The notes under the pieces were generated by a model. It was not told the DNA's origin and made no database searches. It saw nothing but the letters and a program-made list of their open reading frames with translations. Shown in pieces: positions 6,758 through 14,003 of a DNA stretch of 23,327 nt. Within the stretch, counting starts at the first letter, position 1, and every line of letters starts with the position of its first letter. Position numbers and translations under genes: made by a program. The DNA comes from Candidatus Collierbacteria bacterium (lineage in GTDB: Bacteria > Patescibacteriota > Microgenomatia > UBA1400 > MFAQ01): assembly GCA_903873735.1 (NCBI GenBank), contig CAIQPO010000027.1:1-23327 (forward strand), in the 5' to 3' direction.

Positions 6758-7873
6758 TTTAATTACTCCACCACCAAGTACAACTCCCTCCCTTGTATAA
6801 AACACTGCACTTTGCCCTGAAGCAATTCCTCTTACTGCTTTTTCTAAACTCACCTCAATTTTTTCATTTCCCTCTACAATTCTTGCCTCAAGCAACTCAC
6901 CCCCATGTCTTATCCTCACCCTCACCTCCCCACTCAAATCACCAAGTTTATTTATCTGATCCACCACAAAAGTTGTGTTTACCGCCTCATCAGCCAAACC
7001 CACTATGAGTTCATTCCGCAATGCATCTTTATCAATCACATAAAAGATTGGTGTCTCTCCATTATTCATATATTCATGTTGTTTCTTCGGATTTATCTTC
7101 CAACCGCCCCTTTGACCAATGGTATAAAACCACACCCCATCATGAGTTCCAAGAGGCTCCCCCCCCAGATTTCTCACCACCCCTTCCTTTTCCTTTAGCC
7201 TTCTTGCCAAAAACTCTCTCGCCTCCACATTCCCCACAAAACATATTCCTTGACTATCTTTTCTATCAGCCACACTCAAATTAGCTTCTTTGGCAATCTC
7301 CCTCACCCCCTCTTTCAACAAATCTCCCAAAGGAAAAAGAGTGTGAGCCAGTTCCTTTTGTGTCAACTTCCACAAAAAATAAGTCTGATCTTTGTGTTTA
7401 TCATTAGGGATACGCAGTACATTTCTACCGTTTTTCGGATCATCAGATAACCTCGCATAATGACCGGTCGCAATATAGTCAAACCCATTCTCCAAAGCCC
7501 ACTCCAAAAACAACCCAAACTTTATTTCACTATTACACATCACATCCGGATTCGGAGTTCTCCCCGCCTCATATTCATCAAAAAAATACTTAATCACCCG
7601 GGCGTTATATTCCTCTGAAAAATCCAATACTTTAAATGGAATTTCTAGCTCAAGTGCAGTCTTTAGCGCAAAATCACGATCTTCATCAGCCCTACAGCCA
7701 TTTTTCCTAATCCACTCTTCTCTAGTCACCCCATCTCTTTCTATCTCACTCTTAGGTGGCCAACAATACAAATGCACTCCAACCACATCAAAACCCGCCC
7801 TCTTAAGCAAAAGCGCACTCACTGCAGAATCCACCCCTCCAGATAATCCAACTGCTACTTTTTTGCTATTCAC
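6755..7873 (-). CDS. mnmA: tRNA-specific 2-thiouridylase MnmA
   Basis: A 372-aa cytosolic enzyme that thiolates U34 of tRNA-Lys, -Glu and -Gln at the C2 position, using ATP and a persulfide relayed from a cysteine desulfurase. The PP-loop S-G-G-V-D-S is at 11-16. The catalytic nucleophile is C113 in P-N-P-D-V-M-C-N and the persulfide cysteine is C211 in D-S-Q-G-I-C-F-V-G; both are present, so the enzyme should be active. The region between the first strand block and the nucleophile (around residues 38-62) looks longer than in E. coli MnmA and contains extra Cys residues (C37, C60). The start is GTG with no Shine-Dalgarno; a -10-like box ends 7 nt upstream. It lies 18 nt after the stop of the unrecognised 366-aa gene. 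Confidence 0.97.
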   Translation of the reverse strand: MNSKKVAVGLSGGVDSAVSALLLKRAGFDVVGVHLYCWPPKSEIERDGVTREEWIRKNGCRADEDRDFALKTALELEIPFKVLDFSEEYNARVIKYFFDEYEAGRTPNPDVMCNSEIKFGLFLEWALENGFDYIATGHYARLSDDPKNGRNVLRIPNDKHKDQTYFLWKLTQKELAHTLFPLGDLLKEGVREIAKEANLSVADRKDSQGICFVGNVEAREFLARRLKEKEGVVRNLGGEPLGTHDGVWFYTIGQRGGWKINPKKQHEYMNNGETPIFYVIDKDALRNELIVGLADEAVNTTFVVDQINKLGDLSGEVRVRIRHGGELLEARIVEGNEKIEVSLEKAVRGIASGQSAVFYTREGVVLGGGVIK

Positions 7874-7880
7874 AGGCTAT

Positions 7881-7889
7881 ATTATCTCA
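7881..7889 (-). promoter_or_regulatory. Possible extended -10 promoter for mnmA
   Basis: On the minus strand TGA-GATAAT ends 7 nt before the GTG of mnmA. If used, the transcript would start about one base before the start codon, which would make it effectively leaderless. No convincing -35 is seen, and co-transcription with the upstream gene is equally possible. Confidence 0.4.
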
Positions 7890-7891
7890 TT

Positions 7892-8992
7892 TCATCTCTT
7901 TTGTTTGTCGAGAAGTATTGCATACGCCTCTTCAGCAATATCAAGATTTACCATAGCGTTGAAACCTTCACCCTCTTCATCATCATAAGAATAGCCATCA
8001 GCAAAGTAGTACACCCCATCGCCATCTTTTACTAAATAGACAGTTCTATCCCATCTATCCTCAGCAGTTCTTCCATCTTCACTCGTCTCAGGTAACACTT
8101 CCCAAGCTTTAAGCTCCTCACTCCAAGCCAATCCACTAATATTTCCTAAAGTCTCATCGTCCCCCCAATTAATTTCAATTTTATGCAAACCACCATCCAA
8201 TCGGGACAACGCCATAACTAATTCCCTTTCTCCCACCTTGACAAAATCCACTTCTTTATCTGTTTTCACGGACCTATCATCAACCAACTCCTCCAACACA
8301 ACTCCCACACCATCTTCTGGTAAATATCTTATTGCTTTTCTATCTTTCTCCGATCCAAATCTTACTACATCAGCACCAACTTTCCGGCTCCCTCTCTCAG
8401 CCCCTCTCAACACCCTTTCTCTTAACCTTTGCAAAGTACTTTCACAAGTCTGCCGTCTTAATGACTCTTCGGCATCATCAGCTCCAGCAATATAAAGCAC
8501 TCTATTTATTGCTGAGATTACTGCCTCTGCTCGATAAATGGTATTTGTCTTCCAATCACTTCCTGGAGTTCCGTCCCCCTCATATTTTTTAGGACTGAAA
8601 TCAAATTCACCACCTGCAATCTGCTCCCTCATATAATCCCCCAAGAATTTTTCTACAGACTCCCTACCAAGACTTGGTCTTTTCACTCCCTTTCCCCACA
8701 CAGATCCACCTTCCAAATAAACCAAACGAGCCACAGTGTTCACAACACAATTAATCATTTTTTCTTCACCCAAAGCTTCCAACACCCTCCCAGCTTGCTT
8801 ATCCATATCCCCCTTTTCTTTTACATCTGCGAGTTTTACTCCCTCTCTCTCCAGCATGCCTCTTACCCACTGCCTTTCAGGTTCATTAATTATCTCTGGT
8901 TGTCCTGAAATAATGGCTACCTCGGTCCTCCTACCCATAAAGGCTAACTGTTCTCTAACCTCGTTACTTGCTTCACCTTGTTCTTTAGACAT
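7892..8992 (-). CDS. Unrecognised 366-aa soluble protein
   Basis: I do not recognise a family. The protein is hydrophilic and acidic, lacks signal peptide and membrane segments, and has a helix-rich N-terminal half. One segment (about 195-215) is strongly basic, with R-L-R-E-R-V-L-R-G-A-E-R-G. The C-terminal third looks beta-rich, with alternating acidic and aromatic residues (D-G-D-G-V-Y-Y-F-A-D-G-Y-S-Y-D-D-E-E-G). The start ATG lacks a Shine-Dalgarno site; TAGAAT ends five bases upstream and may be its -10. It is followed closely by mnmA, but nothing in the sequence suggests a role in tRNA modification. The reading frame is continuous and the G-rich, C-poor codon usage matches other minus-strand genes here, so it is probably a real gene. 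Confidence 0.8.
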   Translation of the reverse strand: MSKEQGEASNEVREQLAFMGRRTEVAIISGQPEIINEPERQWVRGMLEREGVKLADVKEKGDMDKQAGRVLEALGEEKMINCVVNTVARLVYLEGGSVWGKGVKRPSLGRESVEKFLGDYMREQIAGGEFDFSPKKYEGDGTPGSDWKTNTIYRAEAVISAINRVLYIAGADDAEESLRRQTCESTLQRLRERVLRGAERGSRKVGADVVRFGSEKDRKAIRYLPEDGVGVVLEELVDDRSVKTDKEVDFVKVGERELVMALSRLDGGLHKIEINWGDDETLGNISGLAWSEELKAWEVLPETSEDGRTAEDRWDRTVYLVKDGDGVYYFADGYSYDDEEGEGFNAMVNLDIAEEAYAILLDKQKR

Positions 8993-9035
8993 ATCTTATT
9001 CTACATCATATTTTTGTATCCAATAATAGTATATA

Positions 9036-9044
9036 TGTTAAAAT
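9036..9044 (+). promoter_or_regulatory. Extended -10 promoter of the M14 peptidase gene
   Basis: TGT-TAAAAT (TG at 9036-9037, hexamer 9039-9044). There is no good -35 at the usual distance. A start near 9051 gives a leader of about 27 nt with GTGGAG before the TTG start codon at 9078. Confidence 0.5.
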
Positions 9045-9077
9045 ATAAGGGTAACTTAACATCATCGTGGAGTCTCC

Positions 9078-9920
9078 TTGAAAGTCATCATCCAAACCAC
9101 CCTCTTCTTGTTACTGGCTGCCGGACTAGTTTTTGTTATTTACGGACTATTCCCCTCAAGCCCCGTCTACGGATACACTCCGCAGCAGAACAGCTCCAAC
9201 TATTCACCCGCCTTATTAAATTCCACTTCACTCACTTCAACTGCCAACATTCTCACCACTCTACCAAGCGGCAGAAACATCGAAGTACATCGTTATGGCA
9301 CAGGTCCCAAAAAGCTACTCATCGTTGGCAATATTCATGGCTCATACGAGACAAATGCCTACAAAGTCACCCAGATGATTCAGTCAGGAATTGGAGCTGG
9401 GGAAATCGTAATACCCCAGAATATCACCCTCATTATCATCCCCAGTCTGAACCCCGACGGCTTATCTCGTACAATTAGCTTGAGTGGAAGATGGAACGGG
9501 AACAATGTCGACCTCAATCGCAACTTCGACTACAACTGGAAACCAACCACTCAATTTCACAACACCACCGAAAGTTGCGGCACCACCCCTTTCAGCGAGC
9601 CAGAGACCTCGGCATTAAGAGATTACGTCCTGGCAGAAAAACCAGACCTCACCATTTTCTATCATTGTTGCTGGGGCGACGGCACAACCTTCGCCAACAA
9701 AAAAGCAAAGGGGGCAGGCACGCTTCTTTCCAACTCCTCTGGCTATGCTCTTGAGGTCGGCCTATCAGGCTATACCGGTGAAGGCAGAGACTGGTTTCAG
9801 TCAGTTGGTTTGCCAGCTATCGAACAAGAATTTCCCGGCTGGACCAACACCACTGAAGTCGACTGGGAACCAAACAAAAAGGGTCTTCAAGATCTCCTCT
9901 TTTGGTTAAACGAACAATAG
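9078..9920 (+). CDS. Exported M14-family zinc carboxypeptidase
   Basis: A 280-aa protein with a TTG start (GTGGAG five bases upstream), a hydrophobic signal segment (5-23) and a likely cleavage V-Y-G|Y-T-P at 32/33. The mature domain carries M14 hallmarks. The first zinc ligands are in N-I-H87-G-S-Y-E91, followed by N-P-D-G (125-128), the substrate-binding R-W-N-G-N-N-V-D-L-N-R-N-F (138-150), S-E-P-E-T (173-177), the third zinc ligand in F-Y-H196-C-C and a candidate catalytic Glu at 249 or 251 (A-I-E-Q-E-F). The first pair is spaced HxxxE rather than the classic HxxE. The family trims C-terminal residues from peptides or peptidoglycan stems; an envelope or nutrient role outside the membrane fits. 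It is a single-gene unit. Confidence 0.9.
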   Translation: MKVIIQTTLFLLLAAGLVFVIYGLFPSSPVYGYTPQQNSSNYSPALLNSTSLTSTANILTTLPSGRNIEVHRYGTGPKKLLIVGNIHGSYETNAYKVTQMIQSGIGAGEIVIPQNITLIIIPSLNPDGLSRTISLSGRWNGNNVDLNRNFDYNWKPTTQFHNTTESCGTTPFSEPETSALRDYVLAEKPDLTIFYHCCWGDGTTFANKKAKGAGTLLSNSSGYALEVGLSGYTGEGRDWFQSVGLPAIEQEFPGWTNTTEVDWEPNKKGLQDLLFWLNEQ

Positions 9921-9947
9921 ACATGCTCACAAAGCATGTCTTTTTTT
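9919..9947 (+). terminator. Intrinsic terminator shared with the convergent TMTC-like gene stop
   Basis: AGACATGCT (9919-9927), CACAA loop, AGCATGTCT (9933-9941), then seven T. The hairpin begins inside the stop codon of the M14 gene, and the T-tract supplies the TTA (9946-9948) that is the stop of the gene on the other strand. Confidence 0.93.
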
Positions 9948-11349
9948 ATTTCTTCAACAACTCCAAATTACTACCACACAACTTATGTCCGGGGACCAAA
10001 GCCACGCATCTATCCCATTTTCCCCTAGCCAAATCAATCTCTCCTTTCCAGTAATAATACAGTCCCATATTATTAAGTAGTATCGGATAATCAGGATAAA
10101 TCCCCTCTGCTTTCTTTAGATATTCGTAAGCCTCATCCAATTTCCTTTGCTTAAGTAAGGTAGCAGACATGTTGGTCAATGCCACCACACTATTACTACT
10201 CACCCTCGCATCAGCCATAAACAAACTATCTTCGCTTCTCCAGCTCCACACTCTTATAATCCCCAAAATTATATTCGCAAATATCAAAGCAACCAGTATA
10301 AATTTCCCGATTATTTTCTCCCGTATTAGCCACGAAATTATTACCGCCACTCCCAAAGACGGAAAAAGCCACAATCTCTCCCCAAACACAGTCCCAATAG
10401 GCATTATTAAGTTACTCGTAAGCAGCAAGGGTAAGGCCAGCATCAAAATACCCATCCTAATTTTCCGAAACTTCACCATCAGCAAAATCAGGGAAATAAT
10501 CACCAACACTCCACCATAAAAATACCACCTATTCCCAAACACCTCTCCCAGCTGATTAAACGAATAATCATAAGAAAGACTTATTGGCAAAATCACTTTT
10601 TGCAACCCAAGTGTAATTAGTGAAATTGCAGATATCAATCTATCTCCAAGTCCTAAAAACTTAAGCTGATTCTCCACCATCGTCGCATTATTTGAAAACA
10701 TACTCTCTCCAAGTGCATTAAACCTAAGTAAAAAATATCCACCCACCACTAATCCAAAATAATATAATCTCACCAATACCTTTTTGACCTCCACACCCTT
10801 CAAATTCCACAATAAATACACTCCCCATACCATCGCCGATTCTTTTGCTAGTAGTCCCAAAAGCCACCACACCAATCCAGCCTCCCATCGTTTTTCTTGT
10901 AAACACCTCATCATCATGATCACCCCCAGCATTGAGAGCACCTCTCCTCTTCCCACCACATTCACCACTGCTTCTGTATGGATCGCCATTACTCCCCACC
11001 ACAAACCAACCCACCAATATTTATTTCCCAGAATTCTTTCCACCAGCTTAATCACCTGCCACACCAGCACCAAGTAAATAATCAGGTTTCCCAATCTATA
11101 CCAAAATGGGACCAAGCCAAAAAACACCCCAGTCAGGTTATAACTCAAGCTAGTAATAGGGCGATACGCCCCCGCCATTTTGTCTCCAAAAAAATAAGGC
11201 TCCACCCAAGCATCAAACAAGCTCTCCATCTTCCCAAAATTTGGATTAACTCCAATCAATCTATCATCCTGTACAAAACCACCAAATACACTCAATCCAA
11301 ACATCACAAAAACTAATATCCACCAAAACTTTCTCAAATTTTGAGCCAT
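9946..11349 (-). CDS. TMTC-like membrane glycosyltransferase (GT-C fold) with TPR tail
   Basis: A 467-aa protein with about ten hydrophobic segments between 8 and 368 and a soluble C terminus. The first extracytoplasmic loop has the acidic pair Q-D-D (27-29) expected of GT-C enzymes that use polyprenyl-phosphate sugars. H-T-E-A-V-V-N-V-V-G-R (124-134) and the segment I-L-P-I-S-L-S-Y-D-Y-S (253-263) match the TMTC/DUF1736 family, whose animal members are O-mannosyltransferases. Residues 388-455 form two TPR units (L-D-E-A-Y-E-Y-L-K-K-A...Y-P and a second ending near 453). The likely job is transfer of a lipid-linked sugar to exported proteins or glycans. The ATG lies inside the upstream gene (16-nt overlap), so it is translationally coupled to that gene. 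Donor and acceptor are not visible. Confidence 0.85.
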   Translation of the reverse strand: MAQNLRKFWWILVFVMFGLSVFGGFVQDDRLIGVNPNFGKMESLFDAWVEPYFFGDKMAGAYRPITSLSYNLTGVFFGLVPFWYRLGNLIIYLVLVWQVIKLVERILGNKYWWVGLWWGVMAIHTEAVVNVVGRGEVLSMLGVIMMMRCLQEKRWEAGLVWWLLGLLAKESAMVWGVYLLWNLKGVEVKKVLVRLYYFGLVVGGYFLLRFNALGESMFSNNATMVENQLKFLGLGDRLISAISLITLGLQKVILPISLSYDYSFNQLGEVFGNRWYFYGGVLVIISLILLMVKFRKIRMGILMLALPLLLTSNLIMPIGTVFGERLWLFPSLGVAVIISWLIREKIIGKFILVALIFANIILGIIRVWSWRSEDSLFMADARVSSNSVVALTNMSATLLKQRKLDEAYEYLKKAEGIYPDYPILLNNMGLYYYWKGEIDLARGKWDRCVALVPGHKLCGSNLELLKK

Positions 11350-11756
11350 TTATTTGGTCCCCCAAACAAGACTGTTTTTGCAGCGATTGTATTTGCAATT
11401 ATTTCTTCATCTTTCTTCACGTCTCCAGACCCACCTTTTGGTAATACAAAATGAGCATAATTAAACCCTCTTTCCAGTGACCCCAGCATGACTCTGGTTG
11501 TTAAAGGTCCAACCTCACCATTCTTACCAAATCTCGCTCTCACCTCCGGAGTCATGAGCACAGCTTCTTGTGGATAATTAGTAGCAAATATTGCCTCACC
11601 TGCCTTTGACCCTTTTTCCAAAATTACCTTTTTCTCCTCTTCACTGTGATAAGAAACACCCATCACAACTCTCAATGCTGCCATATAATCAGCAATTTGC
11701 TGTCTTTTTGCTTCTCTTTCAGCCGCTTCTTGAATTTCTGGTGATGGTAATGCCAT
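11334..11756 (-). CDS. Unrecognised 140-aa protein coupled to the TMTC-like gene
   Basis: A soluble protein with a helical, charged N terminus (about 1-50, several Glu/Arg/Lys) and no membrane segment or metal motif. No family recognised. Its stop overlaps the TMTC-like start by 16 nt, so the two are made together. A good promoter lies directly upstream, with the -10 hexamer ending six bases before the ATG. That predicts a transcript that begins at the start codon. The frame is intact and its composition is like that of its neighbours. Confidence 0.75.
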   Translation of the reverse strand: MALPSPEIQEAAEREAKRQQIADYMAALRVVMGVSYHSEEEKKVILEKGSKAGEAIFATNYPQEAVLMTPEVRARFGKNGEVGPLTTRVMLGSLERGFNYAHFVLPKGGSGDVKKDEEIIANTIAAKTVLFGGPNKWLKI

Positions 11757-11762
11757 ACACCT

Positions 11763-11790
11763 AATATATCAAAACTTAATCTGTTCACAA
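11763..11790 (-). promoter_or_regulatory. Promoter of the 140-aa/TMTC-like pair, probably leaderless
   Basis: On the minus strand TTGTGA (11785-11790), 16 bp, TATATT (11763-11768), with TGA before the -10. Six bases separate the -10 from the ATG at 11756, so the first transcribed base would be the A of the start codon. Confidence 0.6.
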
Positions 11791-11808
11791 ATTTAGCCCA
11801 CCTTCCAG

Positions 11809-12009
11809 CTAAACTGGATTACTTAAAACAATTCCCTTTTTGACTGATCTCTCAATCCTATACTTACTCTGACCTTCCTTTATCTCCTTACCCATTCCCT
11901 CTGTTCGCTTCATTTTTTCGTTTCTCACACTTTCTTCTGATTTTTGAAATTGATTATGAAACTCAGGACTATAAATAGTACTTTTTTGCCTCATAAAAAA
12001 TTGTACCAT
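11809..12009 (-). CDS. Possible 66-aa basic peptide after the second RimK-like gene
   Basis: An open frame that starts three bases after the stop of the RimK-like gene. The product is short, hydrophilic and strongly charged (M-K-R-T-E-G-M-G-K-E-I-K-E-G and K-Y-R-I-E-R-S-V-K-K-G), with no membrane segment. There is no Shine-Dalgarno site and no family is recognised. Its position in the series of ligase genes makes it interesting as a possible small substrate or partner, but it may be a chance open frame in a 256-bp gap. If it is not real, the gap from 11791 to 12012 holds nothing I can name. Confidence 0.35.
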   Translation of the reverse strand: MVQFFMRQKSTIYSPEFHNQFQKSEESVRNEKMKRTEGMGKEIKEGQSKYRIERSVKKGIVLSNPV

Positions 12010-12012
12010 TTA

Positions 12013-12915
12013 TTACAACGATACAATAGCTTTAGCCACATTTATGTCAGGATGAGCTTTTTCAAACCATTTAAATTGTGCTGTTCTATTTATCTCAAAT
12101 ATCATCCACTTCTTTTTATCCTCTTCCCAGGCTACATCCAAACCAGCATACTCTATCTTGAACAGTTCGCAAGCTTTAAGAGAAACTCTCTTCAGCTCAT
12201 TCATCTGTTCATCACTAAAGCTAGGTTTCACATTCTTCAAATCTTCTTTCATTTCTTCGGACTGAAATTTACCCTTTTGTCTATGCTTCATCATTCCCAG
12301 CACTTTTCCCCCCAGCACAATTACCCTATACCATCTTCTCACCTTAAGCACTGGCTGAATCAGCACTGTTCCTTCTGAATATTTTTTAGACAACCTCTCC
12401 AACCTGTCTCTCGTCTCAACTAGTTTTACATTTTTACCATGACTTCCAAATCTCATCTTCACCATCACTGGTAAATCAATTTCTGCTTCAAGCAAGTTTT
12501 TCCAACCCTTTTTCCCCACAAAGCTATAAAAAGGTATCGCAGGTAATCCTGCTTGTGCAAGCATAATTCCTTGTTCTAGTTTTCCCATCAAAGGGAACTC
12601 GGCAAAACTCTCGCTATTAAGAACTTTAGGGCCTCTCTTCCCCAGAGCTCTCACATACTCCAGCACCACAGTTTTCACTCCCACCATGCTTTTTTTGCCC
12701 TTAGCACTTGCTGCTCTCGGGATTATCAAATCATATTCCTCTAGCTTCTGATTAGTACCCAAATTTATCACCGGCTCCCCCAAATCACTCACCGCCAATC
12801 CAATTTTTTCATAGTTCACCAGGTCTACCTCAAAGCCTTGCTTTAATGCTTCAGTCTTAAGTCTTGTCGGCTCATACTCCCCTCTAAATCTAGTCAGTAT
12901 TAGAATTTTTTTCAT
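12013..12915 (-). CDS. RimK-like ATP-grasp ligase (second copy)
   Basis: A 300-aa ATP-grasp enzyme, counted from M-K-K-I-L-I-L at 12915. A longer in-frame start at 12951 would place its N terminus inside the palindromic element. The N-terminal pre-ATP-grasp domain (1-105) is followed by the ATP-binding core: the lysine-rich strand V-M-V-K-M-R-F-G-S-H-G-K (150-161), the lid with E-G-T-V-L-I-Q-P (181-188) and the metal-binding E274-I-N276. Enzymes of this group join an amino acid to a carboxylate through an acyl-phosphate, as RimK does with glutamate. The tail A-Q-F-K-W-F-E-K (279-286) matches the first copy (P-Q-F-K-V-F-E-K), so they are paralogues, but overall similarity is low, suggesting different substrates. 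No Shine-Dalgarno site is visible. Confidence 0.9.
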   Translation of the reverse strand: MKKILILTRFRGEYEPTRLKTEALKQGFEVDLVNYEKIGLAVSDLGEPVINLGTNQKLEEYDLIIPRAASAKGKKSMVGVKTVVLEYVRALGKRGPKVLNSESFAEFPLMGKLEQGIMLAQAGLPAIPFYSFVGKKGWKNLLEAEIDLPVMVKMRFGSHGKNVKLVETRDRLERLSKKYSEGTVLIQPVLKVRRWYRVIVLGGKVLGMMKHRQKGKFQSEEMKEDLKNVKPSFSDEQMNELKRVSLKACELFKIEYAGLDVAWEEDKKKWMIFEINRTAQFKWFEKAHPDINVAKAIVSL

Positions 12916-12944
12916 ATAAAGATATTGATTATTGCGAAGATCAT

Positions 12945-13068
12945 CATCCATTTAGAAAAGATTACGTAAGGCAGAAAAGCAGGTTTCCTTGATACAAGGA
13001 ATTTTCTGCCGCGTAACAGGCCACGATTGGCGCTGGCCAATCGATGTTGCCGTTTTTCAAAATGGATG
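12945..13068. repeat. 124-bp palindromic element with terminal inverted repeats and two internal hairpins
   Basis: The ends are CATCCATTTAGAAAAG (12945-12960) and the inverted TTTTTCAAAATGGATG (13053-13068), pairing at 14 of 16 positions, with one further G-U pair if transcribed from the plus strand. Inside, a long hairpin spans about 12963-13016: TTACG/CGTAA, GGCAGAAAA/TTTTCTGCC and TTCCTTG/CAAGGAA stacked with small bulges. A second hairpin at 13024-13043 has an 8-bp stem CGATTGGC/GCCAATCG and a GCTG loop. Overall this would be a three-way junction in RNA or a MITE-like palindromic DNA element. It sits between the two RimK-like genes. No target-site duplication is obvious, and no second copy is seen in the window. 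A 62-aa frame runs across it (see rejected). Confidence 0.7.
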
Positions 13069-13086
13069 TGGTCGATAGCCATATAA

Positions 13087-14001
13087 CTACCTATTCCCAA
13101 ACTTATTAACGCAATGATCCAAAATTAATCTTGCCGCATTTACTCCACTTCTCTTCTCAAACACCTTAAACTGCGGCGCTTCGTTCACTTCAATCACATA
13201 TACCTTTCCATCCTTTTTACCTCTCACCAAATCTGTCCCTGCTACCTCCACCCCCAATACTCGAGCTGCATCTTCAGCTACTTTGGCTACATCCTCTGGC
13301 ACCACATCCAAACCAACAGACTTCCCCTCACTCTGATTAAGTACTAGTTTTTCTACCTTAGGTTGTCTTTTAAATCCTCCAATACAGTTATATCCCACTG
13401 TCATCACCCTAAAATCACCATCATTCTCAATGTATTCCTGTACTAAAAAACCTCGATAATCAATCGGCAACTTACCCATTTCCACTGCCTTCTGATTTCT
13501 TAAAGCCAGTCTGTCCTTTAATAAATTAAAGTCCTCCATAGAGCTCAAAAAGAATGTTCCCATACCATGCCTTCCCCCAGACGAAAGTTTTACAATCAAA
13601 GGAAACTCCCATTTTGCAAGCTCCTTCTCCAAATCATCCATTCTTTCTACATAAGCAGATCTAGGGTAAGAAATATCAGCATCCCTAAGCTGCCAGCTCA
13701 TCACCGACTTAAATCTTCTTAAAGGACCTTCAGACAATAAATAGTCATCTACAATTTTTACGTTGTGTTTTCTTGCATAAAGTTGCAAAAGTTTACTCCA
13801 CTCCAGCTCACTCCCCACAGCTCTAAAGTACCAGCCATCAAAATCCTTCAAGTCGGTACCATTAAAACTAATCACCCCATCACTCATCGACAGCTCTCTG
13901 TACTTAATCCACACCACTTCTATACCAAGATTTTTTGCCTCTTCAGACAATCTCTGCTCTGTCTCCTCAAAGTTCAAACGGTGAAATATTGCAATTTTCA
14001 T
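13087..14001 (-). CDS. RimK-like ATP-grasp ligase (first copy)
   Basis: A 304-aa ATP-grasp ligase. The N-terminal domain (1-110) has the M-K-I-A-I-F strand and a substrate-side region W-Y-F-R-A-V-G. The ATP-binding core shows P-L-I-V-K-L-S-S-G-G-R-H-G-M-G (134-148), the hinge L-V-Q-E-Y-I (187-192), D-F-R-V (196-199) and the metal-binding V-I-E271-V-N273-E-A-P (269-276). All ATP-grasp essentials are visible, so it should be catalytically competent for carboxylate-amine ligation. The ATG starts two bases after the stop of the upstream fusion gene, with no Shine-Dalgarno site, indicating translation by coupling within one mRNA. The acceptor is unknown; in related systems it is the end of a protein or a small peptide. 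Confidence 0.92.
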   Translation of the reverse strand: MKIAIFHRLNFEETEQRLSEEAKNLGIEVVWIKYRELSMSDGVISFNGTDLKDFDGWYFRAVGSELEWSKLLQLYARKHNVKIVDDYLLSEGPLRRFKSVMSWQLRDADISYPRSAYVERMDDLEKELAKWEFPLIVKLSSGGRHGMGTFFLSSMEDFNLLKDRLALRNQKAVEMGKLPIDYRGFLVQEYIENDGDFRVMTVGYNCIGGFKRQPKVEKLVLNQSEGKSVGLDVVPEDVAKVAEDAARVLGVEVAGTDLVRGKKDGKVYVIEVNEAPQFKVFEKRSGVNAARLILDHCVNKFGNR

Positions 14002-14003
14002 TT

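Noticed and set aside
8978..9478. 166-aa plus-strand frame overlapping the M14 peptidase
   Set aside because: It conflicts in frame with a gene that has clear catalytic motifs, a signal peptide and a ribosome site.
11944..12378. 144-aa plus-strand open frame
   Set aside because: Antisense to the RimK-like gene, with no ribosome site and low-complexity His/Phe/Leu content.
12912..13100. 62-aa open frame across the palindromic element
   Set aside because: It is built from the inverted repeats, overlaps genes at both ends and has only a weak AGG upstream. The structure explains the sequence better than a protein does.
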